A stretch of 64,000 nt of DNA from Pedobacter cryoconitis (GCF_014200595.1 NZ_JACHCG010000005.1:372001-436000); one strand, 5' to 3'; shown: positions 25,741 to 35,086, numbered from the stretch's first letter. The notes: generated by a model not told the origin, from the letters alone. Made by a program: numbers and translations.

Positions 25741-26652
25741 TTACAAGATATATTCATCATTGATAGGCTTAACTGGCGCGGGAATTTTTTCTGCGCCAAT
25801 CATTTCCAATAGATTGATTTCTATGGTTCTTGTAATCTGGTTTAGTGGCACTGAGGAAGAGTTGTTTTCGAAAGGATCGATCAGGCTCATTCCGTTGATC
25901 TGCGTAGATACAAAGACAAAACCAACCAGCCAGCCAATAAATATAGCCCATACACCTGCTTCATGACTCACTACTAAAGTCAGTGAAACCACAAATAACC
26001 AGATAAAGACTTTGGTGAAGTAATTATAAGTGGTCGGGAAAACTGTGTTTTTAATCCGTTCAGCTCTTCCCATATGATCGGAGAAATTAACCAGGAGCTT
26101 GTTCAGTTCCATGAAACGAAAACCATCAATCAGTCCATCTTTACTCAATTGTTGCAGATCTCTGGATTGCAGGGTTAAAATGGCATTGTGTACGTTACTG
26201 TGGAGATTGATTTCTTTCAGATCTGCCTCATCCAGGTATTGCTGATAATTTTCATCAACTGCATCTCTTAGTTTGGCTTTAAGGGCATAGAGAAAACCGA
26301 TATGGCGGCGGACCATTCTGTCTTTTAAGGCTTTAAATTCCTGGTCGCTGGTTTCATTCTGGGAGATATAGGTGATTATACTTCTGGCCCATGACCTGGA
26401 ATCATTGACTAATGAACCCCATATTTTGCGGGCTTCCCACCATCGGTCGTAAGCCTGGTTATTATTAAATCCAATAAAAAAAGCTATCGCGGTACCTAAA
26501 ACGGTAGGAATGATAGCTGGGATCTCAAAGTTATGTTTAATCAGGAACGCTCTGGTCAGATACGCCCCTGTGCAGGAAAAGATCATGATAAGGTCTACTT
26601 GCCAGGTATTCCTTAGAATACGGCTTAACCGGATATTGTGTACTATTAGCAT
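25741..26652 (-). CDS. Bestrophin family (UPF0187) ion channel-like protein
   Basis: I start it at the ATG at 26652 (MLIVHNIRLSRILRN), which matches the usual N terminus. An upstream GTG-type extension would run through a perfect inverted repeat. The 303-residue protein has two N-terminal transmembrane helices (about 20-60), the family motif YDRWWEARKIWGSLVNDSR, and two more helices near 215-255. Bacterial bestrophins form pentameric channels permeable to anions or cations. The inverted repeat 5 bases upstream may control its translation or transcription. Confidence 0.87.
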   Translation of the reverse strand: MLIVHNIRLSRILRNTWQVDLIMIFSCTGAYLTRAFLIKHNFEIPAIIPTVLGTAIAFFIGFNNNQAYDRWWEARKIWGSLVNDSRSWARSIITYISQNETSDQEFKALKDRMVRRHIGFLYALKAKLRDAVDENYQQYLDEADLKEINLHSNVHNAILTLQSRDLQQLSKDGLIDGFRFMELNKLLVNFSDHMGRAERIKNTVFPTTYNYFTKVFIWLFVVSLTLVVSHEAGVWAIFIGWLVGFVFVSTQINGMSLIDPFENNSSSVPLNQITRTIEINLLEMIGAEKIPAPVKPINDEYIL

Positions 26653-26657
26653 TCGGG

Positions 26658-26698
26658 AAATTTGCGTTTTGTCTAATCTACAAACAAAACGCAAATTT
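26658..26698. promoter_or_regulatory. Perfect 15-bp inverted repeat abutting the bestrophin start
   Basis: AAATTTGCGTTTTGT (26658-26672) is exactly complementary to ACAAAACGCAAATTT (26684-26698), with an 11-base spacer. The repeat ends 5 bases before the bestrophin start codon at 26652, so on that mRNA it would form a hairpin over the ribosome-binding region, or as DNA an operator. No T run follows, which argues against a terminator. Confidence 0.65.
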
Positions 26699-26735
26699 GT
26701 TTGCTACCCCTATGAATAAAATGCTTTTATTTCTA

Positions 26736-27923
26736 TTATAATACCCTCAACAATAAACCTTTAAGATATTCTCCTTCTGGAAAGGAAATTCTCACCGGAT
26801 GATCTTCTGGTTGGTGGAATTGTTTGATGATCTGTACTTCTCTGCCAGCATCCAATGCTGCCCAGGCAATAATCTGTTTGAAAGTTTCCAGATCAACAGC
26901 GCCTGAACAAGAGTAAGTAGCCAGGATACCGCCTTTTTTCAGCAATAGCATTCCCAATCTATTTAAGTCTTTATAAGCACGTGCAGCTCTGTCTAAAGCA
27001 GATCTTGAAGGGGCGTATTTTGGTGGATCAAGGACGATCACGTCAAATAGTTTTCCATCTTCTTTGAAAACGCGCAATTGTTTATTTACGTCAGACTGTA
27101 CGCTGGTCTGCTGATGTTCCATGAAGTCGTTTAAACCAAGGTTATGTTTTAAGGTTTCCATAGCCAGTGCTGAACTATCTACACTGGTTACATGTTTAGC
27201 GCCATGTTTTAGGCTATTTAAAGTGAATCCGCCACTGTAGCAGAAGCAATCCAGTACTTCTTTGTCTTTAGTATAAGCAGCAAGGATTTCACGGTTATCA
27301 CGCTGATCGCAGTAAAAACCAGATTTCTGTCCATCTGCAATATTGATATGGTAGCGAACGCCATTTTCTTTAACCTCGATAAATTCCGGTGGAGTTTCTC
27401 CCCAGAGTAAACCCTGTGAAACTTCAAGATTTTCGTGAGTACGTGCATTGGCATCACTTTTATCAAAGATCCCGACTGGATTTAATTCAGCAATTAAAAT
27501 TTCAATCAGTTCTGCTTTAACATTCTCCATTCCTGCGCTCAGGATTTGTAAAGAAAGATAATCTGCATATTTGTCAACGATCAGTCCAGGCAGGTAATCG
27601 GCCTCACTAAATACCAAACGGCAGGTATTTGTCTGCTGATCGCTCAGTAAGTGTGCGCGGGAAGCAATTGCATCTTTCAATCTCACTTCATACCAGGCTT
27701 TATCAATAATGTTGTCTTCTTCCCATTCCAATAAACGCACTGCTACGCGTGACTGGCCGTTATAATAGCCATAAGCTAAGAAGGACTGGTCGGCTGCAAG
27801 AACCTTGATTACCTCTCCATTCAATGGATTACCTTTAACTTTATCTATAGCTCCTGAAAATACCCAGGGGTGTTTTTGGTGGACGGCTTTTTCTTTGCCT
27901 TTTTTAAGTACAACATCAATCAT
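26736..27923 (-). CDS. Class I SAM-dependent 23S rRNA methyltransferase, RlmI-like
   Basis: Starting at the ATG at 27923 gives MIDVVLKKGKEKAVHQKHPWVFSGAI, a typical PUA-domain start, rather than the 11-residue longer frame. The 395-residue protein has PUA (1-75), the RlmI/RlmK central beta domain (about 80-190; DGQKSGFYCDQRDNR) and the Rossmann methyltransferase (VLDCFCYSGGF, VIVLDPPKYAPS). The DPPKYA catalytic loop fits 5-methylcytosine formation at 23S rRNA. RlmI is the closest known model. The exact target base is inferred. Confidence 0.82.
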   Translation of the reverse strand: MIDVVLKKGKEKAVHQKHPWVFSGAIDKVKGNPLNGEVIKVLAADQSFLAYGYYNGQSRVAVRLLEWEEDNIIDKAWYEVRLKDAIASRAHLLSDQQTNTCRLVFSEADYLPGLIVDKYADYLSLQILSAGMENVKAELIEILIAELNPVGIFDKSDANARTHENLEVSQGLLWGETPPEFIEVKENGVRYHINIADGQKSGFYCDQRDNREILAAYTKDKEVLDCFCYSGGFTLNSLKHGAKHVTSVDSSALAMETLKHNLGLNDFMEHQQTSVQSDVNKQLRVFKEDGKLFDVIVLDPPKYAPSRSALDRAARAYKDLNRLGMLLLKKGGILATYSCSGAVDLETFKQIIAWAALDAGREVQIIKQFHQPEDHPVRISFPEGEYLKGLLLRVL

Positions 27924-28013
27924 GTTACAAAGGTAACAAAAAGCAATAGTCAACATAGGGCATTATAAGCTGAAGATTCGTAATTTTATCGGTGTACAAA
28001 TACGAGATCGGAT

Positions 28014-28349
28014 ATGGAACCTATTGACTGGAATGATTTTGAGAAGGTCGAATTAAGAGCAGGCACAATTTTAGAAGTCCTGGATTTCCCTGAAGCCCGA
28101 AAACCGGCTTATAAAGTTAAGGTGGATTTTGGCGAATATGGACAGAAAATGAGCAGTGCGCAGATCACCGCTCACTACACTAAAGAAGAGCTGGTCGGCA
28201 AACAAATTGTTGGTGTGGTTAACTTCCCTAAAAAGCAGATTGGCAAGTTTATGTCAGAGTTTCTGGTCACTGGATTTGCGGATGAAGATGGAAGTATTGT
28301 ATTGACAACGCTATTGGGAAAAGTACCCAATGGCAGTAAATTGTGTTAA
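28014..28349 (+). CDS. tRNA-binding domain protein, CsaA-like
   Basis: The 111-residue protein is a single OB-fold of the tRNA_bind type: [14 protein letters not shown] at the start, [10 protein letters not shown] and [14 protein letters not shown] in the middle, and [18 protein letters not shown] at the end. CsaA in other bacteria is an export-related chaperone with a tRNA-binding fold. It is 5 bases upstream of the tadA-like gene, linking it to tRNA biology. Length is that of the family. Confidence 0.87.
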   Translation: MEPIDWNDFEKVELRAGTILEVLDFPEARKPAYKVKVDFGEYGQKMSSAQITAHYTKEELVGKQIVGVVNFPKKQIGKFMSEFLVTGFADEDGSIVLTTLLGKVPNGSKLC

Positions 28350-28354
28350 ACTAA

Positions 28355-28828
28355 ATGAGTTATTATAATTTTTCTGAAGAAAAGGATCTGCCACAAGAAG
28401 ATGAACATTATATGCGTCTTGCTTTGCAGGAAGCACAAATAGCTTTTGATCAGGAGGAAATTCCGATTGGGGCAATAGTCGTTTGTAAGGGCAGGATCGT
28501 TGGACGCGGACATAACCTTACTGAGCAGTTAAATGATGTCACTGCGCATGCAGAGATGCAGGCGTTTACCGCAGCAAGTTTATCATTGGGAGGTAAGTAT
28601 CTGAAGGATTGCACACTTTATGTAACTGTGGAACCTTGTGTGATGTGTGCTGGTGCGGCTTACTGGACGCAGATCAGCAGGATCGTTTATGGCGCTTCGG
28701 AAGAGAAGCGTGGATTTACGAGTAAAAATGCTAATTTGCTGCATCCAAAAACGATCACACAAAAAGGAGTGCTGGCACTGGAATGTGCGCAATTGATGAA
28801 GCGTTTCTTTGAGAACAAACGAGGGTAA
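28355..28828 (+). CDS. tadA: tRNA adenosine(34) deaminase-like nucleoside deaminase
   Basis: The 157-residue cytidine-deaminase-fold protein has the zinc and catalytic motifs TAHAEMQAF (HAE) and VEPCVMCAGA (PCxxC). The EEIPIGAIVV start and the C-terminal CAQLMKRFFENKR helix match TadA, which converts A34 to inosine in tRNA-Arg(ACG). Guanine deaminase is a paralogous possibility. The neighbouring CsaA-like gene supports a tRNA role. Confidence 0.82.
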   Translation: MSYYNFSEEKDLPQEDEHYMRLALQEAQIAFDQEEIPIGAIVVCKGRIVGRGHNLTEQLNDVTAHAEMQAFTAASLSLGGKYLKDCTLYVTVEPCVMCAGAAYWTQISRIVYGASEEKRGFTSKNANLLHPKTITQKGVLALECAQLMKRFFENKRG

Positions 28829-28864
28829 ATGACAAAATACTGAACAATACTTAACCTCGAATGT

Positions 28865-28872
28865 TATCTTTG
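28865..28872 (+). promoter_or_regulatory. Bacteroidetes-type -7 box upstream of sod
   Basis: TATCTTTG matches TAnnTTTG, 37 bases before the sod ATG. No clear -33 TTTG is present. Confidence 0.55.
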
Positions 28873-28908
28873 TGGACCATTAATTTTTAAACTTAAATAT
28901 ACAATAAT

Positions 28909-29514
28909 ATGGCTTTTGAATTACCTGCGTTACCTTACGCAACAGATGCATTAGAACCGCATATCGATAAAACTACCATGGAAATTCACCATGATAAACA
29001 TCACCAGGCTTATGTTACTAATTTAAATAAAGCTTTAGAAGGTAAACCTGAGGCTTCTCAAAGTCTGGAAGAAATCGTTAAACACATTTCTAAGTTTCCA
29101 GCAGTAGTAAGAAACAATGGTGGTGGTCACTTTAACCACTCTTTGTTCTGGGAAGTTATGGGCCACAATAAAGGTGGTGAGCCAACAGGTGAATTAGCTG
29201 ACGCAATTAAAGCTGCTTTCGGTTCTTTCGCTGATTTCAAAACTAAATTCGCTGAAGCAGGTGCTACACGTTTTGGTTCTGGATGGGCCTGGTTAAGCGT
29301 TGGTGCTGACCGTAAATTAGTTGTTTCTTCTACACCTAATCAGGATAATCCATTAATGGATATTGCTGAAGTTAAAGGTACTCCAATCTTAGGAATGGAT
29401 GTTTGGGAACATGCTTACTACTTAAAATATCAAAACAAACGTCCTGATTATATCGCTGCATTCTGGAATGTAGTAAACTGGGATGCAGTTGCTGAACGTT
29501 TCAAAAAAGCATAA
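28909..29514 (+). CDS. sodA: Superoxide dismutase, Mn/Fe family
   Basis: The 201-residue enzyme has all metal ligands in family position: the [10 protein letters not shown] helix, [11 protein letters not shown], and the C-terminal [18 protein letters not shown] with Asp and His. Gly-Gly before HFNH and Gln in the NQDNPLMD stretch are features of Mn-type rather than Fe-type enzymes, though cambialistic use cannot be excluded. It detoxifies superoxide in the cytoplasm. It has its own promoter box and terminator, and oxyR lies less than 2 kb downstream. Confidence 0.93.
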   Translation: MAFELPALPYATDALEPHIDKTTMEIHHDKHHQAYVTNLNKALEGKPEASQSLEEIVKHISKFPAVVRNNGGGHFNHSLFWEVMGHNKGGEPTGELADAIKAAFGSFADFKTKFAEAGATRFGSGWAWLSVGADRKLVVSSTPNQDNPLMDIAEVKGTPILGMDVWEHAYYLKYQNKRPDYIAAFWNVVNWDAVAERFKKA

Positions 29515-29533
29515 GCTTTAAGAAATCTTGAAT

Positions 29534-29566
29534 AAAAAGGGCATGACTTCGGTTGTGCCCTTTTTT
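29534..29566 (+). terminator. Rho-independent terminator after sod
   Basis: The stem AAAAAGGGCA/TGCCCTTTTT spans a short loop and runs into a T tract. Confidence 0.88.
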
Positions 29567-29649
29567 AATTTAAATGTAAATCTATCGGTGTTTCCTGGAA
29601 ACTAATTGTTATTTTGGTAAACGATATACTGAATAACAGCCGTAACTTT

Positions 29650-31116
29650 ATGAAGTCTTTAATCCCCGTATTCCTTCTTATCCTCCCGCTTTTTAGTGTT
29701 GGGCAGCAAATAGACAAAGATCTGGTTAGGGAGGCTGACCGGCTGATTCCAGAGATGCTGGAAATTTATAAGGTTCCCGGGCTTTCCGTTGCGATTGTGA
29801 AAGAAAATCAGGTGATCCTTTGCAAAGGATATGGATTATCGAATGTCGTGAAGAACAGTCCTTTTGACAAGAATACACCGGGGATGCTCGCTTCTGCCAC
29901 TAAGTTTTTTACTAACCTCAGCGTTCTTAAAGCGGTGGAAAATGGCATAGTTGATCTGGATTTACCTTTGAAAACTTATATTCCGGGGGTAAGGTCAGAT
30001 TGGGGGGATATTCCTTTATGGCGATTACTGAATCTGACTTCGGGCATCCCTTCAACAGATAAAACTCCTTTTGCCCAAATGAATGAAGAGCAGCAAAGAA
30101 AGCTGACTTACCGTCAATACTTTGATTTGATTAAGGATATGCCACTGGATTTTCAGCCCGGTACAAACTGGCGTTATCAGCAAACTACTTTTGCCATGAT
30201 GGCGATGATTATCTCTGAGAAAACAGGTAAATCCTGGCAGGATATTGTACAGCAAAGCGTTTTGGATCCGGCAGGGATGAAACATACGCATCATCTGGAA
30301 CAAATTAGTAACCCTGCTGATTTACCGGTCAATTATGAAGTGACAGGCGGGAGACCGTTACCCGCAAAATTCTTCTACCCCCTTGTGCAAAGTACTGGTG
30401 CTGGCTACAATACTACAGCAAGCGATATGGCTAATCTTTTTCTGACACTCAATAGTGGTAAAATAGTTCCCCTGAAGCTGATTGAAAGAGAAGTATTCGC
30501 TAAGAACAGGATCTATATACAAGACTCTGTTACCAATGAGGGCTATAGTATCGCTTCAGAAATTGAGTCTTATGGAGATTTCCAGACTATGGGGCATCCT
30601 GGTGGGATGGGGATAGCCGTAATCCGCTATTCACCTGATCAAAAGATTGGTGTGGCAGTTTTGGCGAATGAAAAAAATACAAGGATAGCAACCCTTTTAA
30701 CTGATAAATTGTTAAACAGTCTATTAGGAGGAATTCCGCTAAAAAAGCAGAAAACGACAGTTGCTTATGCCATAAGGAGGGCGTTGTCCAGAACTAAGCT
30801 TAATGTGGAGCAGCTTCATAAAGAACTGAGTAGCCATAAGGATACCTATGATTTTACAAATGCAGAATCGGGTCTGAATTCCCTTGGCTATAGTTTGCTC
30901 CGGGATCAGCATATGGAAGATGATGCGCTTAAAGTCTTTGCGTTAAACGCCTTGCAATTCCCGCAGTCTGCTAATGTATATGACAGTCTCGGTGAATTAT
31001 ACTTAAAAATGGGGAATAAAAAACTGGCGATCATTAATTATGAAAAATGCCTCTCACTTAACTCAAAAAGCGAGACGGCATTAAAGGCACTTAAAGAACT
31101 CAAATCAGGCAATTAA
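29650..31116 (+). CDS. Exported serine hydrolase with C-terminal tetratricopeptide segment
   Basis: The ATG at 29650 gives a clean signal peptide (SLIPVFLLILPLFSVGQ); a GTG 36 bases upstream is less likely. The 488-residue protein has the beta-lactamase-like fold (about 25-370) with nucleophile motif SATK, YQQ in WRYQQTTF in place of YSN, and GHPGGMG near the end. A C-terminal region (about 420-488) contains a TPR-like helix pair ending NYEKCLSLNSKSETA, common in Bacteroidetes serine hydrolases. Substrate unknown. Confidence 0.82.
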   Translation: MKSLIPVFLLILPLFSVGQQIDKDLVREADRLIPEMLEIYKVPGLSVAIVKENQVILCKGYGLSNVVKNSPFDKNTPGMLASATKFFTNLSVLKAVENGIVDLDLPLKTYIPGVRSDWGDIPLWRLLNLTSGIPSTDKTPFAQMNEEQQRKLTYRQYFDLIKDMPLDFQPGTNWRYQQTTFAMMAMIISEKTGKSWQDIVQQSVLDPAGMKHTHHLEQISNPADLPVNYEVTGGRPLPAKFFYPLVQSTGAGYNTTASDMANLFLTLNSGKIVPLKLIEREVFAKNRIYIQDSVTNEGYSIASEIESYGDFQTMGHPGGMGIAVIRYSPDQKIGVAVLANEKNTRIATLLTDKLLNSLLGGIPLKKQKTTVAYAIRRALSRTKLNVEQLHKELSSHKDTYDFTNAESGLNSLGYSLLRDQHMEDDALKVFALNALQFPQSANVYDSLGELYLKMGNKKLAIINYEKCLSLNSKSETALKALKELKSGN

Positions 31117-31133
31117 TTCAGGATAATGATGCG

Positions 31134-32066
31134 CTAAATTCCTACAATATCTTTTTTCTTTTTCTGCTTCATTGCTTTTGGGATGACCGCTAAGATCTCT
31201 TCTTTAAGCGCGTTCAGCATTCTTTTCTTGATATAGTTCTTGTGGGTTACTAAACTGATCTCACGAACTGGTTCAGGAGACTTAAATGTCCTTACTTTAC
31301 TGAGTTGTTTAGGGGTTAATTCTGCTAAAGCCAGTTCAGGCAATAATGTAGCGCCATTATTCATGTCTACCATGCGGATCAATGTTTCTACACTTCCGGT
31401 GTTATAAGTCAAACCCTGTAAGCGATTATCTTTAGTCGATCTGCAAATATTAAGGACCTGAGAACGCATACAGTGACCTTCATTCAGCAACCAGATATTT
31501 TCATCTTCCAGATCGTTTGCATCGATGTTTTTCTTCTTAAAGAGTTTACTGTTTTTGCTGATATAGGTCACGAAATTCTCGTAGTACATCGGCATTTCTG
31601 TGATTGAATTATCACCAAGCGGAGTCGCTAATATTCCGCAGTCCAGTACACCTGTTTTAAGATGATGAATGATATCTTCGGTCGTATATTCCCAGATCAA
31701 TAGCTTTAATTCAGGGTATTTTTCCATCATTGCAGCAATTACCTGTGGCAATAAGTAGGGAGCTACGGTAGGGATGATACCTACTTTAAGTTCGCCAACG
31801 ATATCCTGCTGCTGACTGCTGATGATTTCTTTGACTTTTTGGCTTTCCTGAAGAATCAGGCGGGCCTGCTCAATAATCTGAGAGCCGATTTCTGTAGGGA
31901 TAACAGGTTGTTTACTTCTGTCAAATATTTTAACATTCAACATTTCTTCCAGCTTCTGCACCTGCATACTCAGCGTTGGCTGGGTCACAAAGCACTTTTC
32001 GGCTGCGCCAACAAAGCTTCTGTATGTATCTACTGCTACAATATATTCTAGTTGAACTAAGGTCAT
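31134..32066 (-). CDS. oxyR: OxyR-type LysR family peroxide sensor
   Basis: The 310-residue regulator has an N-terminal winged HTH (1-60, AAEKCFVTQPTLSMQVQKLE) and a periplasmic-binding-like effector domain. The redox pair falls in EGHCMRSQVLNIC, numbering C199 and C208, the same positions as in E. coli OxyR. H2O2 should oxidise the pair to a disulfide and switch DNA binding. It lies convergent to a serine hydrolase. Its own start codon is inside an operator-like inverted repeat (32062-32117), so autoregulation is likely. Confidence 0.92.
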   Translation of the reverse strand: MTLVQLEYIVAVDTYRSFVGAAEKCFVTQPTLSMQVQKLEEMLNVKIFDRSKQPVIPTEIGSQIIEQARLILQESQKVKEIISSQQQDIVGELKVGIIPTVAPYLLPQVIAAMMEKYPELKLLIWEYTTEDIIHHLKTGVLDCGILATPLGDNSITEMPMYYENFVTYISKNSKLFKKKNIDANDLEDENIWLLNEGHCMRSQVLNICRSTKDNRLQGLTYNTGSVETLIRMVDMNNGATLLPELALAELTPKQLSKVRTFKSPEPVREISLVTHKNYIKKRMLNALKEEILAVIPKAMKQKKKKDIVGI

Positions 32067-32117
32067 ATAGCTAAAGTTTATTTTCTTTTACAAATGTATA
32101 AACTTTAGTTATATGAC
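32062..32117. promoter_or_regulatory. oxyR promoter embedded in a 19-bp inverted repeat (putative OxyR operator)
   Basis: The arms 32062-32080 and 32099-32117 (GTCATATAGCTAAAGTTTA and its complement, one mismatch) flank an 18-base spacer. On the minus strand the spacer holds TACATTTG (32091-32098), a perfect TAnnTTTG -7 box. The left arm includes the oxyR start codon. Part of each arm resembles the E. coli OxyR half-site ATAG-N7-CTAT. Binding here would cover the promoter and block or tune oxyR expression. Confidence 0.65.
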
Positions 32118-32133
32118 GGCCAGCTAAAATTGA

Positions 32134-33063
32134 CTAAATATGTTTAGCCAGAAAGTCCTGGTAAGCCAGGTGGATTCCTTGTTCCAGTTCCACCTGATGT
32201 TTCCATCCAAGGCTATGTAATTTCGATACATCCATTAATTTGCGGGGTGTACCATCTGGTTTTGTGCTGTCAAAAGTAAGTGCACCTTCAAATCCGGTTA
32301 CTTTTTTGACCAGCAGTGCCAGATCTTTTATAGTTAAGTCCTCTCCGGTACCAATATTGATCAGGTGAGGTTCATTATAATTCTGCATTAAGAAATAACA
32401 GGCATTGGCCAGATCATCCGCAAATAAGAATTCGCGCATTGGTGAGCCTGATCCCCAGATCACGACTTCTGGTGTCCCGTTAACTTTTGCCTCATGAAAC
32501 TTGCGGATTAACGCAGGCAGTACATGAGAGTTTTGAGGATGGTAATTGTCATTGTAACCATATAAGTTAGTCGGCATCACAGAAATAAAATTACAATTGT
32601 ATTGTGCACGGTAAGCATCACATAATTTGATACCTGCTATTTTAGCAATTGCATAAGGTTCATTGGTTTCTTCCAGCAAACCTGTTAAAAGATATTCCTC
32701 TTTCAAAGGCTGCGGAGCTAATTTCGGATAGATACAGCTTGAACCCAGGAACATCAGTTTTTTGACACCTGTTTCATAAGCCTGATGAATTACATTATTC
32801 TGGATTGATAAATTCTCATAGAGAAAATCAGCTCTGTAAGTGTTATTAGCGATAATACCGCCTACTTTTGCGGCAGCAAGAAATACATAATCAGGTTTCT
32901 CTGCTGCAAAAAAGTCTGTTACAGCCTGCTGATTACGCAAGTCTAACTCTGAAGAAGTCCGGGTAACCAGGTTTGTATAACCTTCACTCAGCAATTTACG
33001 GTGAATAGCTGATCCTACCATCCCACGATGGCCTGCGATATAAATTTTTGCGCTCTTTTCCAA
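32134..33063 (-). CDS. fcl: GDP-L-fucose synthase
   Basis: The 309-residue short-chain reductase-type epimerase has the NADP-binding start [10 protein letters not shown], the catalytic YxxxK as YAIAKIAG, and GSSCIYP with the catalytic Ser-Cys. It converts GDP-4-keto-6-deoxymannose to GDP-L-fucose for surface polysaccharides. The usual partner gmd is not in this window. It is divergent from trmB, and its own TATTTTTG box lies at 33087-33094. Confidence 0.92.
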   Translation of the reverse strand: MEKSAKIYIAGHRGMVGSAIHRKLLSEGYTNLVTRTSSELDLRNQQAVTDFFAAEKPDYVFLAAAKVGGIIANNTYRADFLYENLSIQNNVIHQAYETGVKKLMFLGSSCIYPKLAPQPLKEEYLLTGLLEETNEPYAIAKIAGIKLCDAYRAQYNCNFISVMPTNLYGYNDNYHPQNSHVLPALIRKFHEAKVNGTPEVVIWGSGSPMREFLFADDLANACYFLMQNYNEPHLINIGTGEDLTIKDLALLVKKVTGFEGALTFDSTKPDGTPRKLMDVSKLHSLGWKHQVELEQGIHLAYQDFLAKHI

Positions 33064-33086
33064 TTTGTTCTGAAGTAATGTTCTTA

Positions 33087-33094
33087 CAAAAATA
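33087..33094 (-). promoter_or_regulatory. Bacteroidetes-type -7 box upstream of fcl
   Basis: The minus strand reads TATTTTTG 23 bases before the fcl start, in a divergent intergenic region also carrying the trmB box. Confidence 0.55.
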
Positions 33095-33156
33095 CGAATT
33101 ACAGCCGAGCATAACCACCCATCTAAAATTAAACAGACGCTGAAAAGATTAAATTG

Positions 33157-33164
33157 TATTTTTG
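33157..33164 (+). promoter_or_regulatory. Bacteroidetes-type -7 box upstream of trmB
   Basis: TATTTTTG matches the consensus 16 bases before the chosen GTG start at 33181. This supports that start, since a TTG at 33154 would lie upstream of the box. Confidence 0.55.
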
Positions 33165-33180
33165 CATAAAAAAAATAATA

Positions 33181-33831
33181 GTGGGTAAAGATAAGTTAAG
33201 GAAATTTGCTGAAATTGATACCTTCCCGAATGTCTATCAGATGGAGGAAGGAATGGCGCTTCAAGGCAAATGGGCATCGCAGCATTTTAAAAATGACAAT
33301 CCGGTAGTACTGGAACTGGCTTGTGGTAAAGGAGAATATTCAGTTAATATGGCTAAATTTTTCCCGGAGAAGAATTTTATAGGCATAGATTTAAAAGGGA
33401 ACCGCATCTGGAGAGGGGCGAGAACCGGAGTAGATGAAAACATCAATAACCTGGCATTTTTAAGGATACAGATTGAGGATATTGCAGGCTATTTTGGTGA
33501 AAACGAAGTGGATGAGATCTGGATTACTTTTCCTGATCCGCAGCCGCAAGACAGCAGAGAAAAGAAGAGATTAACTTTTCCAGGCTTCCTGAACAAGTAT
33601 AAAGGCTTTTTAAAACCAGGGGGTAAGATTAATTTAAAGACCGACAATGACGGTTTATATGCTTATACCGTTGAAAAAGTGGAAGAATTAAATCTGCCAT
33701 GTTATAAAAAGACAGATCATTTATATACTTCAGAATTCTATGATGAGGTATTAAAGATCAAAACGCACTACGAAAGAATTTATTTAAAACAAGATAAAAA
33801 TATAAATTACATCCAATTCTCTCTTGACTAA
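33181..33831 (+). CDS. trmB: tRNA (guanine-N7-)-methyltransferase
   Basis: I start it at GTG 33181 ([12 protein letters not shown]), where homologues begin; the open frame extends 27 bases further up but into the promoter box. The 216-residue protein has the SAM motif [25 protein letters not shown], and the TrmB signature [10 protein letters not shown]. It makes m7G46 in tRNA. The next gene's ATG overlaps the stop by one base, so trmB is the first gene of a possible operon running to the CPBP gene. Confidence 0.9.
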   Translation: MGKDKLRKFAEIDTFPNVYQMEEGMALQGKWASQHFKNDNPVVLELACGKGEYSVNMAKFFPEKNFIGIDLKGNRIWRGARTGVDENINNLAFLRIQIEDIAGYFGENEVDEIWITFPDPQPQDSREKKRLTFPGFLNKYKGFLKPGGKINLKTDNDGLYAYTVEKVEELNLPCYKKTDHLYTSEFYDEVLKIKTHYERIYLKQDKNINYIQFSLD

Positions 33832-34157
33832 TGGAACAATCATTTTATGAGCAGGTTTATGAAGTAGTGAGGTTAATCCCAAAAGGGAGAGTAACCTCTT
33901 ACGGCGCAATTGCGAAAGCTCTTGGAGCTGGAAAATCTTCCCGTTTGGTAGGTTATGCAATGAACAATGCTCATGATGCATTACCTCCTATACCAGCGCA
34001 CCGGGTCGTAAACCATAAAGGATTACTGACCGGGAAATTTCATTTTCCCACTCCGGAGCTGATGCAGGAATTATTAGAAAACGAAGGACTGGTGATCGAG
34101 CAGGATAAGATAAAGGACTTTAAAACCCATTTTTGGGACCCGGCATTGGAGCTGTAA
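33831..34157 (+). CDS. Alkyltransferase-like protein (MGMT family without active-site Cys)
   Basis: The 108-residue protein matches the DNA-binding half of O6-alkylguanine transferase: PKGRVTSYGAIAKALG and the arginine-finger region SSRLVGYAMN. The catalytic PCHR is replaced by IPAHRV, so the alkyl-accepting Cys is Ala. Such ATL proteins bind O6-alkylguanine, flip it out and hand the lesion to nucleotide excision repair. It is coupled to trmB and followed by tag and polA, a DNA-repair-leaning neighbourhood. Confidence 0.87.
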   Translation: MEQSFYEQVYEVVRLIPKGRVTSYGAIAKALGAGKSSRLVGYAMNNAHDALPPIPAHRVVNHKGLLTGKFHFPTPELMQELLENEGLVIEQDKIKDFKTHFWDPALEL

Positions 34158-34172
34158 TTATTTAAATATTAT

Positions 34173-34514
34173 ATGGGCAAATTAGTAGAAGAATTTAATG
34201 ACTACCGTTCAAAGATGAACGACAGGATCATGGAAACTGCCAACACAAACATCAAGCGTTTCTTTGCACTGGATACCACAACGTATGCTGCCGGAGCACT
34301 GGATGTAAAAAGCAAAGAAATGATGGGCCTGGTAGCTTCTATGGTTTTGCGTTGTGATGATTGTATCAAATATCATTTGGAAAAATGTTTTGATGCAGGC
34401 GTGAACGATGCAGAAATTAATGAAGTATTCATGATCGCAAACCTGGTTGGCGGTTCTATTGTTATCCCGCATTACCGCCGTGCGGTAGAGTATTGGGATG
34501 AATTAAGCATGTAA
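34173..34514 (+). CDS. Carboxymuconolactone decarboxylase/AhpD-like family protein
   Basis: The 113-residue all-helical protein carries the AhpD-type motif RCDDCIKYHLEKC: CxxC plus His. AhpD-like proteins relay electrons to peroxiredoxins through this CxxC. Carboxymuconolactone decarboxylases lack the Cys pair, so a redox role is more likely. It is 15 bases downstream of the ATL gene and 8 upstream of tag. Confidence 0.8.
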   Translation: MGKLVEEFNDYRSKMNDRIMETANTNIKRFFALDTTTYAAGALDVKSKEMMGLVASMVLRCDDCIKYHLEKCFDAGVNDAEINEVFMIANLVGGSIVIPHYRRAVEYWDELSM

Positions 34515-34522
34515 TAGAGCAC

Positions 34523-35086
34523 ATGAGCGCAGAAGTGAAAAGATGTGGCTGGTGTGGAACCGACCCTTTGTATATAAAATATCATGACGAAGAATGGGGT
34601 AAGCCTGTTTATGATGATCATGTTTTATTTGAATTCCTGATTCTGGAAGGCGCACAGGCTGGTTTAAGCTGGATTACGATTCTGCGCAGACGAGAAGGTT
34701 ATCGTGCGGCATTTGCTGATTTCGATGTACAAAAGGTTGCCGCTTTTACGCAGGCCGATGCAGAACGGTTAATGAATGATACCGGGATTATCAGAAATAA
34801 GCTCAAAGTCAATTCTGCCATTAAAAATGCACAGCTTTTTATAGCAATACAAAAGGAGTTCGGCTCTTTCTCCAACTATATCTGGGGATTTTTGCCAGAC
34901 CGGAAACCTGTTGTCAATCGTTTCAAATCTCTGGCGGAGGTTCCGGCAAGAACAGAAATATCTGACGCGATTAGTGGCGACATGAAAAAACGGGGTTTCA
35001 AGTTTTTCGGAACAACAATTTGTTATGCTCATATGCAGGCTACAGGAATGGTTAATGATCATATTGAGGGCTGTATTGCACGCTAA
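34523..35086 (+). CDS. tag: DNA-3-methyladenine glycosylase I
   Basis: The 187-residue helical glycosylase begins KRCGWCGTDPLYIKYHDEEWG, the Tag signature with Cys and His of the zinc site. The second pair is near the end (DHIEGC). It excises 3-methyladenine from DNA. Together with the ATL protein upstream it suggests an alkylation-repair pair. The stop abuts the next ATG directly. Confidence 0.92.
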   Translation: MSAEVKRCGWCGTDPLYIKYHDEEWGKPVYDDHVLFEFLILEGAQAGLSWITILRRREGYRAAFADFDVQKVAAFTQADAERLMNDTGIIRNKLKVNSAIKNAQLFIAIQKEFGSFSNYIWGFLPDRKPVVNRFKSLAEVPARTEISDAISGDMKKRGFKFFGTTICYAHMQATGMVNDHIEGCIAR

